A stretch of 64,000 nucleotides of DNA from Salinispora pacifica CNR114 (GTDB lineage Bacteria > Actinomycetota > Actinomycetes > Mycobacteriales > Micromonosporaceae), in NCBI RefSeq assembly GCF_000514775.1, contig NZ_AZWO01000013.1, forward strand, positions 86,501 through 150,500, given 5' to 3'. Shown here one piece after another: positions 17,102 to 24,845 of the stretch. The position numbers and the translations under genes were made by a program. Position 1 is the first letter of the stretch; each line of letters starts with the position of its first letter. The notes under the pieces were generated by a model. That model was not told where the DNA came from, searched no databases, and saw nothing but the letters and a program-made list of their open reading frames with translations.

Positions 17102-17410
17102 TTAGCCCACAGCCTCATCACCTATTGCCCGCAGAACATCAGCGAGCCAGACAAGCCCATAACCAAGAGTCTTCGAGTCATCCTCAAGCATTCCCCGAAG
17201 ATTGGACCAAGATTCGGACACCTGTCCGATTGTGAACGAATCCGGCTCATTGTACACGTCGTACCGTTCAGGTGACGATATTGACCAAAAATAGTCCTGA
17301 GGGATCGGGAGGTCAGCTTCTCCGCCCGCCGCCACCTGAGCTATTAGCAGCTCAAACACCTGTCGGAGCTGATCTACCGGAACTCGTACGCATGGTTCTG
17401 ACATCAGCAC
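17102..17410 (-). CDS. Conserved-looking small acidic protein, function unknown
   Basis: A 102-residue acidic protein with evenly spread aromatic residues ('PIPQDYFWSISSPERYDVYNEP', 'LGYGLVWLADVLRAIGDEA'). It has no signal peptide or membrane segment. Codon use is less GC-rich than in its neighbours, with local AT-rich stretches, which suggests transfer. Size, acidity and placement in an accessory region would fit an immunity-type or small regulatory protein, but nothing in the sequence proves that. Confidence 0.55.
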   Translation of the reverse strand: MLMSEPCVRVPVDQLRQVFELLIAQVAAGGEADLPIPQDYFWSISSPERYDVYNEPDSFTIGQVSESWSNLRGMLEDDSKTLGYGLVWLADVLRAIGDEAVG

Positions 17411-17476
17411 AGCCTGCCGCAGCCTCGGACCCCTCGATAGGCCGGTCTGTGACGGCGGCAGCGACCACGCCGACGC

Positions 17477-18475
17477 CTACGTGCCCGGTCCTACGGCAAC
17501 GGGTGGGCGATCCCGGCCGCCGGCTTCTGGTAGCACGACGTAGACACCCGGTTGGTCCGGTCGTTCCGCCGACCGGAACCAGATCTCCGCCGCCCGCTCG
17601 GGCGGCCAGATGGTGGCCCAATCCCACCGCGCCCCCGCAAGTTTGGCACTGGTGAGAACGGCACCGTAGAGGTTGGCCTCACAGAGGTTGACGCCGGTGA
17701 GGTTGGCGCGGTCGAGGTTGGCCTCGCGGAGGTCGGCGCTGGTGAGGTTGACGCCGGTGAGATTGACTCCGCGAAGGTCAACACCGGCGAGGTTGACGCC
17801 GGCAAGGTCAACACCGGTGAGGTCGGCACCGATGAGAAACGCGCCGGTGAGATCGGCCTGCGTAAGGTCGGCCGCCGTGAGGTTGGCGGCGGCCAGTTCG
17901 ACGCCACCGAGGTCGACGCCGGCTAGGTCAACACCGCGGAGGTTGGCGGCGGTCAGGTCGACCCCAGCGAGGTTGGCACCGGCGAGGTTGGCACCGGCGA
18001 GGTTGGCACCGATGAGGAGCGCGCCGGCGAGGTTGACGTCGGTGAGGTCCGCGCCACGCAGATCAACACCGGCGAGATTCGCACCGGTGAGGTCGACGTC
18101 GGTGAGGTCCGCGCCACGCAGATCAACACCGGCGAGATTCGCGCCGGTGAGGTCGACTCCGGCGAAGTTGGCGCGGGCGAGGTCGACTCCGACCAGGTCG
18201 GCCTCGCGAAGAGCCCTGTTGTTGGGCTCCGCGCCAGCCAGGTCGTTCTTGCGGAGGTCGGCGACACGAGAGTCGTCCTGGTGGAGATCGGCGCTGGGCA
18301 GGCTACCGGGTTGTTGGCTGGTGAAGGCTGGGGTGCGTCGGGCCAAGGCAGCCAGGAGGTTTCTTAGACGGCCAGGTCGGGCTACTCGTGGTGCGTGAAA
18401 GGCGGGGGTGGAACGACCGAGCGCAAGCACGAGTTGACGGCGGAAGGAGTCAGTCGACATCGGAAGAATCCGCAT
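17477..18475 (-). CDS. Pentapeptide-repeat protein
   Basis: A 332-residue protein (327 if the ATG at 18460 is used). The first 75 residues are basic and not repetitive. Residues about 75-280 are nearly uninterrupted A(D/N)LxG-type pentapeptides, which fold into a right-handed quadrilateral beta-helix. The C-terminal 45 residues contain 'WDWATIWPPERAAEIWF'. Known pentapeptide proteins include DNA-gyrase-protecting DNA mimics (MfpA, Qnr), but many have no known role, and the acidic DNA-mimic surface cannot be judged here. Its start overlaps the stop of the small membrane protein gene, so they are probably one operon. Confidence 0.85.
   Translation of the reverse strand: MRILPMSTDSFRRQLVLALGRSTPAFHAPRVARPGRLRNLLAALARRTPAFTSQQPGSLPSADLHQDDSRVADLRKNDLAGAEPNNRALREADLVGVDLARANFAGVDLTGANLAGVDLRGADLTDVDLTGANLAGVDLRGADLTDVNLAGALLIGANLAGANLAGANLAGVDLTAANLRGVDLAGVDLGGVELAAANLTAADLTQADLTGAFLIGADLTGVDLAGVNLAGVDLRGVNLTGVNLTSADLREANLDRANLTGVNLCEANLYGAVLTSAKLAGARWDWATIWPPERAAEIWFRSAERPDQPGVYVVLPEAGGRDRPPVAVGPGT
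18031..18150 (+). repeat. 60-bp tandem duplication within the pentapeptide gene
   Basis: 18031-18090 and 18091-18150 differ at only 2 of 60 positions. Sixty bp equals four pentapeptides, one full turn of the predicted beta-helix, so the solenoid has lengthened by exactly one coil. Confidence 0.85.
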
Positions 18476-18875
18476 CTCCTGAGGCCAGCTTCTGGTCCTT
18501 TGCTACCGGGGGTGGTAAGGAACGACTGAGGGGTAATGTCGAGTGGTGGTGTGGTGTGGCGGCTTCGGTCGGCGCCAGGTCAACCTGGCGCAGAATTTTT
18601 TCGATCAGTAGCGGTGCGGTGATGCCGAGGAGCCCGGCGGCTAAGGGGCTGGCCAGGCGCCCGTCCGCTCCACTGAGGGCGGCGAGTCCCGCGCCAGCGG
18701 CGAGCCGAAGCACGACTGAGGCCAGGTAGGCGGGGAGCCCTGGTTCGTCGGGGCGCTTCCAGGGCAGGGTCTTCGCACGTCGCAACGCAGCGCCGAGTTC
18801 GAGTGCTTCCACGATGAAGCTACCTAGCAGCCCCCAGAGGGCTGACTCCATAGTGGAAAGGGGCTCGAACGGCAT
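18450..18875 (-). CDS. Small membrane protein upstream of the pentapeptide gene
   Basis: A 141-residue protein with about three hydrophobic segments (roughly 10-30, 50-68 and 78-92) and a polar C-terminal tail of about 40 residues. 'LGSFIVEALELGAALRRAK' and 'APLLIEKILRQVDL' look like conserved helices with charged residues. It overlaps the pentapeptide gene by 26 bp (10 bp if that gene starts at 18460). No family was recognised. The tight overlap suggests the two products work together, perhaps at the membrane. Confidence 0.6.
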   Translation of the reverse strand: MPFEPLSTMESALWGLLGSFIVEALELGAALRRAKTLPWKRPDEPGLPAYLASVVLRLAAGAGLAALSGADGRLASPLAAGLLGITAPLLIEKILRQVDLAPTEAATPHHHSTLPLSRSLPPPVAKDQKLASGDADSSDVD

Positions 18876-19624
18876 AGGCGAACAATAGCCGCCCCCTTCC
18901 TTGTTCCACCGGTTGGCCGGCGGTTGGCCGCTGGCAACCGGAAGCTACGGGAGAACACCGAAGTCGACGAAATCTTAGAGCCCCGACCGAGGCTAAATCA
19001 ATGTCAGGGCTGTGAATGTAGTGAACGATCACACTGATAAGCAGCACACAATGTTCAAACGGACGTTCGATTTGTCACTATCTCCTCGACAACGGTCCCA
19101 GAGACCGCCGCCGAGGGCAGCGCCCCGGCATTACCACTAGGGTCCGCTTATCAATCTCTATGCTATTTTTCGGACATAGCCAGTTATTAGGCCGCCGGCC
19201 CTTGGTCGGGCGACACAGCCGCCCGGTAGGCCTGCGGCACACGTCAGCCGAGTAGACGTACGGGCGAGTCCAGGCCACCCGGTCGGTGCCACGGCCACGC
19301 AGGACCGGGTTCCGCGGTCGGCAGGGCGTCAACGAAGGAACGAACTCGGCTACCGATGCCAGCCGCGCCGGCAGGGCCCTGACTACGGCGGGGAGCATGA
19401 TGCGGACAGCGAGTCAGGTAGTTGTGGATCATCAGGGCGGTCTGCGGCCAGCGACGGCCACAGCAATCATTTGAGTAGTTTGTACGGTTTCATGTCTTGA
19501 TGTGACTCGTTGTCGGGTTAGCTCAAGGTGGTTGCTACCGCCGGCCTGGTAGCCGAGGAGCACCGCCCCGAGGTGCGGGGTCGATGGCTCCTCGTCGTTG
19601 ACGGGGAAGGACACCGAGACCGCG
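18876..19624. other. 750-bp stretch without a convincing gene
   Basis: The stretch is notably AT-rich between about 18960 and 19190 (for example the segment around 19155 with a run of T). Short open frames on both strands have no family-like sequence. The small palindrome AACGGACGTT occurs near 19057. The segment may hold promoters for the flanking genes (both read away from it) and remnants of mobile DNA. No tRNA or intact IS was seen. Confidence 0.5.
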
Positions 19625-21019
19625 ATGAACCATCAGCACCACACCCACAAACTCGACTCTGTCCAGCCCGACGGGCACCGGTTGAGGTCACGATGGTGGG
19701 CGCTCGGACTGGTCGCAATGACCGGCCTGGCCCTCACCACCGTCGGCGTCGCTGCCGCCCCCGCCGCCGCCGACGCCGAACACGCCCCCAGCACCGCGGA
19801 CGAACGGCCCTCCGCTGACGACCAACGCGGCAAACGCGACGGCGGCAAGCATGACAATCGGGGCAGCGGCAAGGACGACAAGAAGGAGGGAAGGAAGGGG
19901 GCAAGGCCGAAGGGCACCCCGATCCCCTGCGACCCAGACGCCCTCATCGCTGCGATCACCCTCGCCAACGCCCGCGGCGGTGCCGTGCTCGACCTCGCCA
20001 AAGACTGCACCTACCTACTCACCGCCGACCTCGACGGCAGCGGCCTACCCACCATCACCGCCCCCATCACCCTCAACGGCGGCAAACACACCACCATCGA
20101 ACGTGCCGCCGCCGTCGACCCATTCCGCATCATCACCGTTGACACCGGCGGCGAGCTCACCCTCAACAAACTCACCATCACCGGCGGACAGACCGACAGT
20201 GCGGGCGGAGCAATCCTGGTCAACGCCGGCGGAGCATTGACCACCAACCACAGCACCGTCACCCGCAACATCACCAATGCCTCAGGTGGCGGTATCGCCA
20301 ACAACGGCACCGCCCGAATCAAGAACTCCAAAATCGGACGCAACTCTGCTGGCGTCAACGGCGGAGGCATCACGAGCTCCGGCGTGCTCGAAATCAGCAA
20401 ATCCCGCGTACACGCCAATACCGCCGTCGCTGTGGCTGGAGTGGAAAGCTTGGGCTCAGTCCGGATCAATCACAGCACCATTGTCGCCAATCAGGCCCAG
20501 GACACTGTTGGCGGCCTGTTCATCGGCGCTGGCACCGGAATCGTCACGGACACCCATATAACGGATAACCACGCCGGGGAGGCTGGCGGTGTCCTCGCGA
20601 ACACCAACACCCAACTCACCCTCAATTCCGTCACCATCGCCAACAACACGGCCAGTACAGCCCGTGGTGGCGGCCTGGCAACCAATGTGAATGCCGCCGT
20701 GGTCGTCGAAGACAGCGTCATCAAAAATAACTACGCCACCATCGAGGGCGGCGGTATCTACAACGACGCCGAGCTGGTACTGCGGAACACGACCGTCACC
20801 GGCAACCAGGCCGACCTGGGCGGCGGCGTCTACAACACTGACAACGGCATACTCACCCTATTCACCACCAAGATCGTCAAGAACATCGCCATCACCGACG
20901 GCGGCGGCATCTTCAACGAAGCGAACGGCACGGTAGTACTGAACACCGCTACCGGCACTGTCGTGATCAAGAACCGACCGAACAACTGCTCCGGCGATGT
21001 GCCCGGCTGCGCCGGGTAA
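19625..21019 (+). CDS. Secreted right-handed beta-helix protein
   Basis: A 464-residue protein with a basic N-terminus and signal peptide ('RLRSRWWALGLVAMTGLALT', cleavage probably after 'AAAPAAADA'). A Lys/Asp/Gly-rich linker (about 55-95) precedes a long parallel beta-helix (about 130-455) of 'GGGI-NNGT' and 'NSKIGRNSAGVNGGGI'-type turns, as in polymorphic outer-membrane or pectate-lyase-like proteins. No pectinase catalytic motif is evident, so it may be adhesive or bind polysaccharide. A TTG nine codons upstream is in frame, but the ATG at 19625 leads directly into the signal peptide region. It is followed by a clear intrinsic terminator. Confidence 0.8.
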   Translation: MNHQHHTHKLDSVQPDGHRLRSRWWALGLVAMTGLALTTVGVAAAPAAADAEHAPSTADERPSADDQRGKRDGGKHDNRGSGKDDKKEGRKGARPKGTPIPCDPDALIAAITLANARGGAVLDLAKDCTYLLTADLDGSGLPTITAPITLNGGKHTTIERAAAVDPFRIITVDTGGELTLNKLTITGGQTDSAGGAILVNAGGALTTNHSTVTRNITNASGGGIANNGTARIKNSKIGRNSAGVNGGGITSSGVLEISKSRVHANTAVAVAGVESLGSVRINHSTIVANQAQDTVGGLFIGAGTGIVTDTHITDNHAGEAGGVLANTNTQLTLNSVTIANNTASTARGGGLATNVNAAVVVEDSVIKNNYATIEGGGIYNDAELVLRNTTVTGNQADLGGGVYNTDNGILTLFTTKIVKNIAITDGGGIFNEANGTVVLNTATGTVVIKNRPNNCSGDVPGCAG

Positions 21020-21042
21020 AACCTGAACAGGCATCACGTGGT

Positions 21043-21082
21043 TTCCCGTCCCGCGCCCACCGGCGCGGGACGGGAACCTTTT
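21043..21082 (+). terminator. Intrinsic terminator after the beta-helix gene
   Basis: A perfect 14-bp stem (21043-21056 with 21063-21076, arm TTCCCGTCCCGCGC) and 6-nt loop are followed by CCTTTT. It is one of the few classical U-tract terminators in this window. Confidence 0.85.
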
Positions 21083-21246
21083 CGGGCCTTCGGATGGTGA
21101 GCAGAGCCGCTCTCGCGCGCCAGCGGTAGATCGACGAGCCGCTACCGGCGGTGAACGCCCGTCTGGCCTCGGCAGTCAGGCCCCGCAGGAACCCGGCACC
21201 AGCAGGACCCCGACTATCGCCGGGACGACCGGGCGACACCTGCGGG

Positions 21247-21486
21247 TCAGGGTTTACGGAGCCACGTCTTCGGATCGGTCACGAAGACGCCCTTGCCCTG
21301 GCGACGGTTGATCACCTCCAGTGCCTCCAGTCGGATGAACACCTGGCGGATCGTGGACGCGCCGACCTGATGCAGCTCGCAGAGCTGGGCGATCGACGGA
21401 AGCTTCTCACCCGGCTTGAGCTTGCCGCTCTCGACCTCCGTCATGATTCGGTTAGAGATTCTCAGGTAATCCGGTACAGCAGGCAT
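21247..21486 (-). CDS. Short GntR-type winged-helix regulator
   Basis: A 79-residue protein that is only the GntR DNA-binding domain: 'LKPGEKLPSIAQLCELHQVG' and 'TIRQVFIRLEALEVINRRQG' are the helix-turn-helix and wing. No effector-binding domain follows. Such minimal GntR proteins are common in actinobacterial accessory loci. The ATG at 21486 has AGGAG 5 nt upstream; the open frame extends further but is not family-like. It is divergent from the DivIVA-domain gene across about 200 bp. Confidence 0.8.
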   Translation of the reverse strand: MPAVPDYLRISNRIMTEVESGKLKPGEKLPSIAQLCELHQVGASTIRQVFIRLEALEVINRRQGKGVFVTDPKTWLRKP

Positions 21487-21692
21487 GGCGCTCCTCGCGT
21501 GGCTCGTTGATTCGATCACGCATCCCGGCACCTCGACAAGCCGATGCTCACCCGAGCCTTGACTCTTGCGCCTTACGCGCATAAGTTTGCCGACAGGTCC
21601 TCCTCGCGTGGCAACGAGTAGGCCCGATTCCCCGGTCGGGGTGGGCTGGACACGGCTCACCCCTGCCCGTCCGGTCCGGAGAGGTGGTTGAC

Positions 21693-22088
21693 GTGCATAA
21701 CCCGTTCCGACGCTTCCGTCACTGGCGAAACCGCCCCGCCCCGAGCCAGCCCGCTACTCGCGCCGGCTCGCTGACCGGTGCGAACGTAGGTCGTCCCACC
21801 GACACCGACAGCGATGCGGACCGCCACCGGCCGTTCGCCGGCAACGCGGGCGGGCACCACCGGTCGACGACGCGCTGGCCGTTGACCCCCGAACAGGTAC
21901 GCCAGCAGCAGTTCCCACAGGTCCGGCGGGGGCTCGACGCGTCCGAGGTGGAACTCTTCCTCTATCGGGTCGCAGCGGACCTGTCCGCGCTGCAGACCGA
22001 GCTGAGGAGTACCCGGGACGAGAACATCCGGATCAAGCGGGCGCTGCGCGACTGGCAGTCCCGGTTCACCCCGGGCGTACGGGCATGA
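21693..22088 (+). CDS. DivIVA-domain protein
   Basis: A 131-residue protein. The N-terminal 65 residues are polar, and residues about 65-115 match the DivIVA domain ('LTPEQVRQQQFPQVRRGLDASEV' region followed by a short coiled coil 'ADLSALQTELRSTRDENIRIKRAL'). It lacks the long coiled coil of Wag31/DivIVA, so it is a mini-DivIVA. GTG 21693 has GGAGAGG 8 nt upstream, while GTG 21684 overlaps that site. The next gene overlaps its stop by 4 bp. Confidence 0.75.
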   Translation: MHNPFRRFRHWRNRPAPSQPATRAGSLTGANVGRPTDTDSDADRHRPFAGNAGGHHRSTTRWPLTPEQVRQQQFPQVRRGLDASEVELFLYRVAADLSALQTELRSTRDENIRIKRALRDWQSRFTPGVRA

Positions 22089-22411
22089 CCGCTACCGACC
22101 CCGACGAACGACCACGCTTCGTCGTCCATTTGACCCTGCGCGCCGACGACCTCGCCGGCGCACGCCTACTCGCCCGTTCGTTGGCCCGCTCCCTGGGCTT
22201 CCTGCCTGAGCTGGTGCTCGGCGAGACGACCGTCTCCGTCACCGGCGCGCCCGACGTACACCATCAGGTCTTCTGCGACCGGCTACTGGAACACGGCTGG
22301 CGCTGCCGGCTGCGGCCCGAGCACGACGGTGGCTGTTCCCGACGGTTCCTCCGGCCCATCGTCGGCCGCGCGCGACGCGACCGGACGACTGCGGCCCGCC
22401 ACCAAAGGTAG
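22085..22411 (+). CDS. Unknown protein coupled to the DivIVA-domain gene
   Basis: A 108-residue basic protein ('RFVVHLTLRADDLAGARLLARSLA', 'RLLEHGWRCRLRPEHDGGCSRRFL') without a signal peptide or membrane helix. Its ATG overlaps the DivIVA-domain stop (ATGA), so translation is coupled. I do not recognise the family. The start of the fold resembles a small alpha/beta domain, but this is only an impression. Confidence 0.6.
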   Translation: MTATDPDERPRFVVHLTLRADDLAGARLLARSLARSLGFLPELVLGETTVSVTGAPDVHHQVFCDRLLEHGWRCRLRPEHDGGCSRRFLRPIVGRARRDRTTAARHQR

Positions 22412-22437
22412 CGGGCCGCAGTCGGACAACGCGTCGG

Positions 22438-22764
22438 TCAGTCGACGGCGACCGGGACGATCGCCTCGTTGATGCCCCGGCTGGCGGTGACGATGAGGTC
22501 GCCGTTGCCGTGCCGAGACAGCGCACGCAGTCGCCACGTGCCTGGCGCCGCGAAGAAGCGGAACTGTCCGGCCGAAGAGGTGACCACCTCGGCGGTGAAC
22601 TCGTCGGTGGAGTCGAGCAGGCGGACGTACGCACCGGTCACCGGCTCACCCGCAGCGTCGCGGACAACGCCGGTGATGACGGTCTCCTTCTCCAGGTCGA
22701 GGCTGGCCGGCAGCGGGGCGGCCTGATCTGGGGCGGCGCACCCGGCCGCAGTCGAAGCAGTCAT
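22438..22764 (-). CDS. DUF1416 protein (SseC-like)
   Basis: A 108-residue protein with an immunoglobulin/transthyretin-like beta-sandwich pattern ('VITGVVRDAAGEPVTGAYVRLL', 'GQFRFFAAPGTWRLRALSR'). It is the DUF1416 protein that accompanies CysA-type sulfurtransferases in actinobacteria (SseC in Mycobacterium). An 'AAGC' Cys lies near the N-terminus. Its role in sulfur transfer is inferred from this constant pairing. The ATG at 22764 is preferred; a GTG at 22773 overlaps the sulfurtransferase stop. Confidence 0.85.
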   Translation of the reverse strand: MTASTAAGCAAPDQAAPLPASLDLEKETVITGVVRDAAGEPVTGAYVRLLDSTDEFTAEVVTSSAGQFRFFAAPGTWRLRALSRHGNGDLIVTASRGINEAIVPVAVD

Positions 22765-22769
22765 GGCGT

Positions 22770-23618
22770 TCACTTCTCCCCGGGCTCGTCGCCGAGCGCC
22801 ACCGGCACGCCGACCAGTGAGCCGTACTCGGTCCAGGAGCCGTCGTAGTTCTTCACGTTCCGGTGGCCGAGCAGCTCCTGGAGCACGAACCAGGTGTGCG
22901 AGGAGCGCTCACCGATCCGGCAGTAGGCGATGGTTTCCCGGCTGTCGTCCAGCCCCGCCGCGGCGTAGATCTCGCGCAGCTCCTGGTCGGACTTGAAGGT
23001 GCCGTCCTCGTTGGCCGCCTTGGACCACGGCACGCTGATCGCGGTGGGCACGTGGCCCGCGCGCTGCGCCTGCTCCTGCGGGAGGTGGGCGGGGGCGAGC
23101 AGGCGTCCCGCGTACTCGTCGGGGCTGCGCACGTCGACCAGGTTCTTCGTACCGATGGCGGCGACCACCTCGTCGCGGAACGCCCGGATGGTGTGGTCCG
23201 ACTCCTGCGCCACGTACCGCGTCGCCGGACGGGACACCACCTCGGTGGTCAGCGGGCGGGCGTCCAACTCCCACTTCTTGCGGCCGCCGTCGAGCAGCCG
23301 GACCTCACGGTGGCCGTAGAGCGCGAAATACCAGTACGCGTACGCGGCGAACCAGTTGTTGTTGCCGCCGTAGAGGACGACGGTGTCGTCGTTGGCGATG
23401 CCCCGCTCGGAGAGCAGCGCCGCGAATTGGTCCTTGTTCACAAAGTCCCGGCGGACCTGGTCTTGTAGGTCGGTCTTCCAGTCCAATTTGATCGCACCGG
23501 GCAGGTGGCCGGTGTCGTAGGCCGAGGTGTCCTCGTCGACCTCGACGAAGACGACACCCCGGGTTTCGAGGTTCTTCTCGGCCCAGTCGGCCGAGACGAG
23601 TGCGGTGTCACGACTCAT
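22770..23618 (-). CDS. Thiosulfate sulfurtransferase (rhodanese, CysA2/SseA type)
   Basis: A 282-residue tandem-rhodanese protein. The active Cys is in the second domain ('YCRIGERSSHTWFVL' near residue 233), and the first domain ('VDEDTSAYDTGHLPGAIKLDW') lacks the Cys loop, as usual. It would transfer sulfane sulfur from thiosulfate to an acceptor such as cyanide or a protein thiol. AGGAG lies 7 nt before the ATG at 23618. It forms an operon with DUF1416 and is preceded by a 182-nt leader containing a cysteine-rich peptide, which points to cysteine-responsive control. Confidence 0.92.
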   Translation of the reverse strand: MSRDTALVSADWAEKNLETRGVVFVEVDEDTSAYDTGHLPGAIKLDWKTDLQDQVRRDFVNKDQFAALLSERGIANDDTVVLYGGNNNWFAAYAYWYFALYGHREVRLLDGGRKKWELDARPLTTEVVSRPATRYVAQESDHTIRAFRDEVVAAIGTKNLVDVRSPDEYAGRLLAPAHLPQEQAQRAGHVPTAISVPWSKAANEDGTFKSDQELREIYAAAGLDDSRETIAYCRIGERSSHTWFVLQELLGHRNVKNYDGSWTEYGSLVGVPVALGDEPGEK

Positions 23619-23800
23619 CAGATCACTCCTGGTGAGGATGGATGGTGAGCCAGCGCGCGGAAGTCATGGTGCCTCAGTGGTCCACCACGCGCGGGACCCA
23701 TGGCTCGGATCGGGATCACGGGTTCGTGCGACGGCGAAACGGGTTGGCGCAGGAGGGGGCACCAGTCAGGTGCGCAGACCCTGGGCACCGGGGGGCCGCG

Positions 23801-23905
23801 TTAGGCGGCCGAGAACAGCCCCGCCGTCAACCGGACGGGGCGACACAGGCAGGCGGCCACACGGCACAGGTCGACCGCGCGCCGTTTGGTGAGGAACATC
23901 CCCAT
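23801..23905 (-). CDS. Cysteine-rich leader peptide (Ms5788A-like)
   Basis: A short open frame reads 'MGMFLTKRRAVDLCRVAACL' then 'CRPVRLTAGLFSAA' (34 residues; 32 from the second ATG at 23899). The basic start, 'AVDLCR' and the C-x4-C-x-C cluster match the polycysteine leader peptides described upstream of cysA2-sseC in mycobacteria, where ribosome stalling at Cys codons couples cysteine supply to operon expression. TAGTCT lies 8 nt before the first ATG, so it is probably leaderless. The 182-nt gap to the sulfurtransferase gene would hold the attenuating structure. Confidence 0.8.
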   Translation of the reverse strand: MGMFLTKRRAVDLCRVAACLCRPVRLTAGLFSAA

Positions 23906-23913
23906 GGGCAGAG

Positions 23914-23919
23914 AGACTA
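23914..23919 (-). promoter_or_regulatory. -10 box of the sulfurtransferase operon / leader peptide
   Basis: TAGTCT on the minus strand, 8 nt before the leader-peptide ATG at 23905. Confidence 0.45.
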
Positions 23920-23974
23920 CCAGCGATGTCGCCGCGTGCCACAGCTCAACCACCATCCGGGACGCGTACTCGAC

Positions 23975-24766
23975 TCAGCTCGCCGCGTGGATCGGCACCT
24001 CGGCCGCCTCCGCGGTGACCTGCAGCCCTTCGGGTAGCGGCCGGACCTCACTGACGGTGAGGTCGAACGGGAGCACCGGCAGGGGCAGGTCAACGGAGAT
24101 GCCCTCGGCGAAGGTGCTCAGCAACGCCCGGACCAGCGACCCGTTCGGCAGGCCGTCGGCGGTCAGGTCGGTGAACCGCAGCGACACCTGGCCCTGGTCG
24201 ATCGTGATGTCGGCGGTACCGCTGACCGGCACGCGCTGCCCGAGGAGCTCCACCGGAGCGGTCACCGCGAGTCGACCGTCCCGCTCCCCCAACTGCAACC
24301 CCTCCTGGTCGAGCCGGGAGGCGAGGCTGTCGTAGCTGATGGTGCCGGTGCCGGTGACGCTCCCGGCGGTCACCCCGCCCCGTCCGGACCGAAGGGTGTC
24401 CAGCGGGGCCGTCACGTCGTAGGCGTCGATGTCGAGGGTCGGCAGGGCCAGCACGTTGCCCTGGACTGATCCCCGGACCTCAGTGAGCCGGATGGAGATG
24501 CGCTCGTAGCGGCCGTCGAGGACCTGGGTGACAAAGGGAAAACCGCCGATCTCGACCTCGGGCGGCCCGGCCTGAACACCCTCCTTGACGAGCTCCTCGC
24601 GGACCTGTTCGGTCAATGCGCGTTCGGCGACCCCCGCCGCCACCCGGTCGGCCACCACCACCAGCCCGACCAGGCCCAGAAGCAGGACCAGGAGCACGAC
24701 GAGTATGCGCCGCCCACGCCGGGATCGGGGGCGTTCGTCCTGGTACGGGCGCTCGTCGGTCGTCAC
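23975..24766 (-). CDS. DUF2993 (LmeA-like) membrane-anchored lipid-domain protein
   Basis: A 263-residue protein. A short cytoplasmic Arg-rich N-terminus, one hydrophobic helix (about 22-42) and an external DUF2993 domain containing 'ALTEQVREELVKEGVQAGPPEVEIGGFPF', a typical start for the family. The related mycobacterial LmeA supports lipomannan elongation in the periplasm; phosphatidylinositol binding has been reported for it. The GTG at 24766 (AGGAGG 4 nt upstream) is chosen; an ATG at 24787 with AGGAG is almost as good. From memory it occupies the position of Rv0817c. Confidence 0.8.
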   Translation of the reverse strand: MTTDERPYQDERPRSRRGRRILVVLLVLLLGLVGLVVVADRVAAGVAERALTEQVREELVKEGVQAGPPEVEIGGFPFVTQVLDGRYERISIRLTEVRGSVQGNVLALPTLDIDAYDVTAPLDTLRSGRGGVTAGSVTGTGTISYDSLASRLDQEGLQLGERDGRLAVTAPVELLGQRVPVSGTADITIDQGQVSLRFTDLTADGLPNGSLVRALLSTFAEGISVDLPLPVLPFDLTVSEVRPLPEGLQVTAEAAEVPIHAAS

Positions 24767-24845
24767 AGCTCCTCCTGGCACCGTCATCGCTCCTGTCACC
24801 GCTGTCGCTGCGGCGAGGTTACCCGGACCGTGGCGCTTCGACCGC

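Noticed and set aside
17700..18250. Regular 15-bp periodicity that looks like a CRISPR array or satellite
   Set aside because: It is the codon pattern of pentapeptide repeats in one open frame; there are no spacers.
19244..19432. Short minus-strand frame beginning 'MIHNYLT', possible transposase remnant
   Set aside because: Too short, with no DDE motif; left as unassigned sequence.
23642..24037. Plus-strand frames over the cysteine leader region
   Set aside because: They overlap the leader peptide antisense, lack ribosome sites and show no family.
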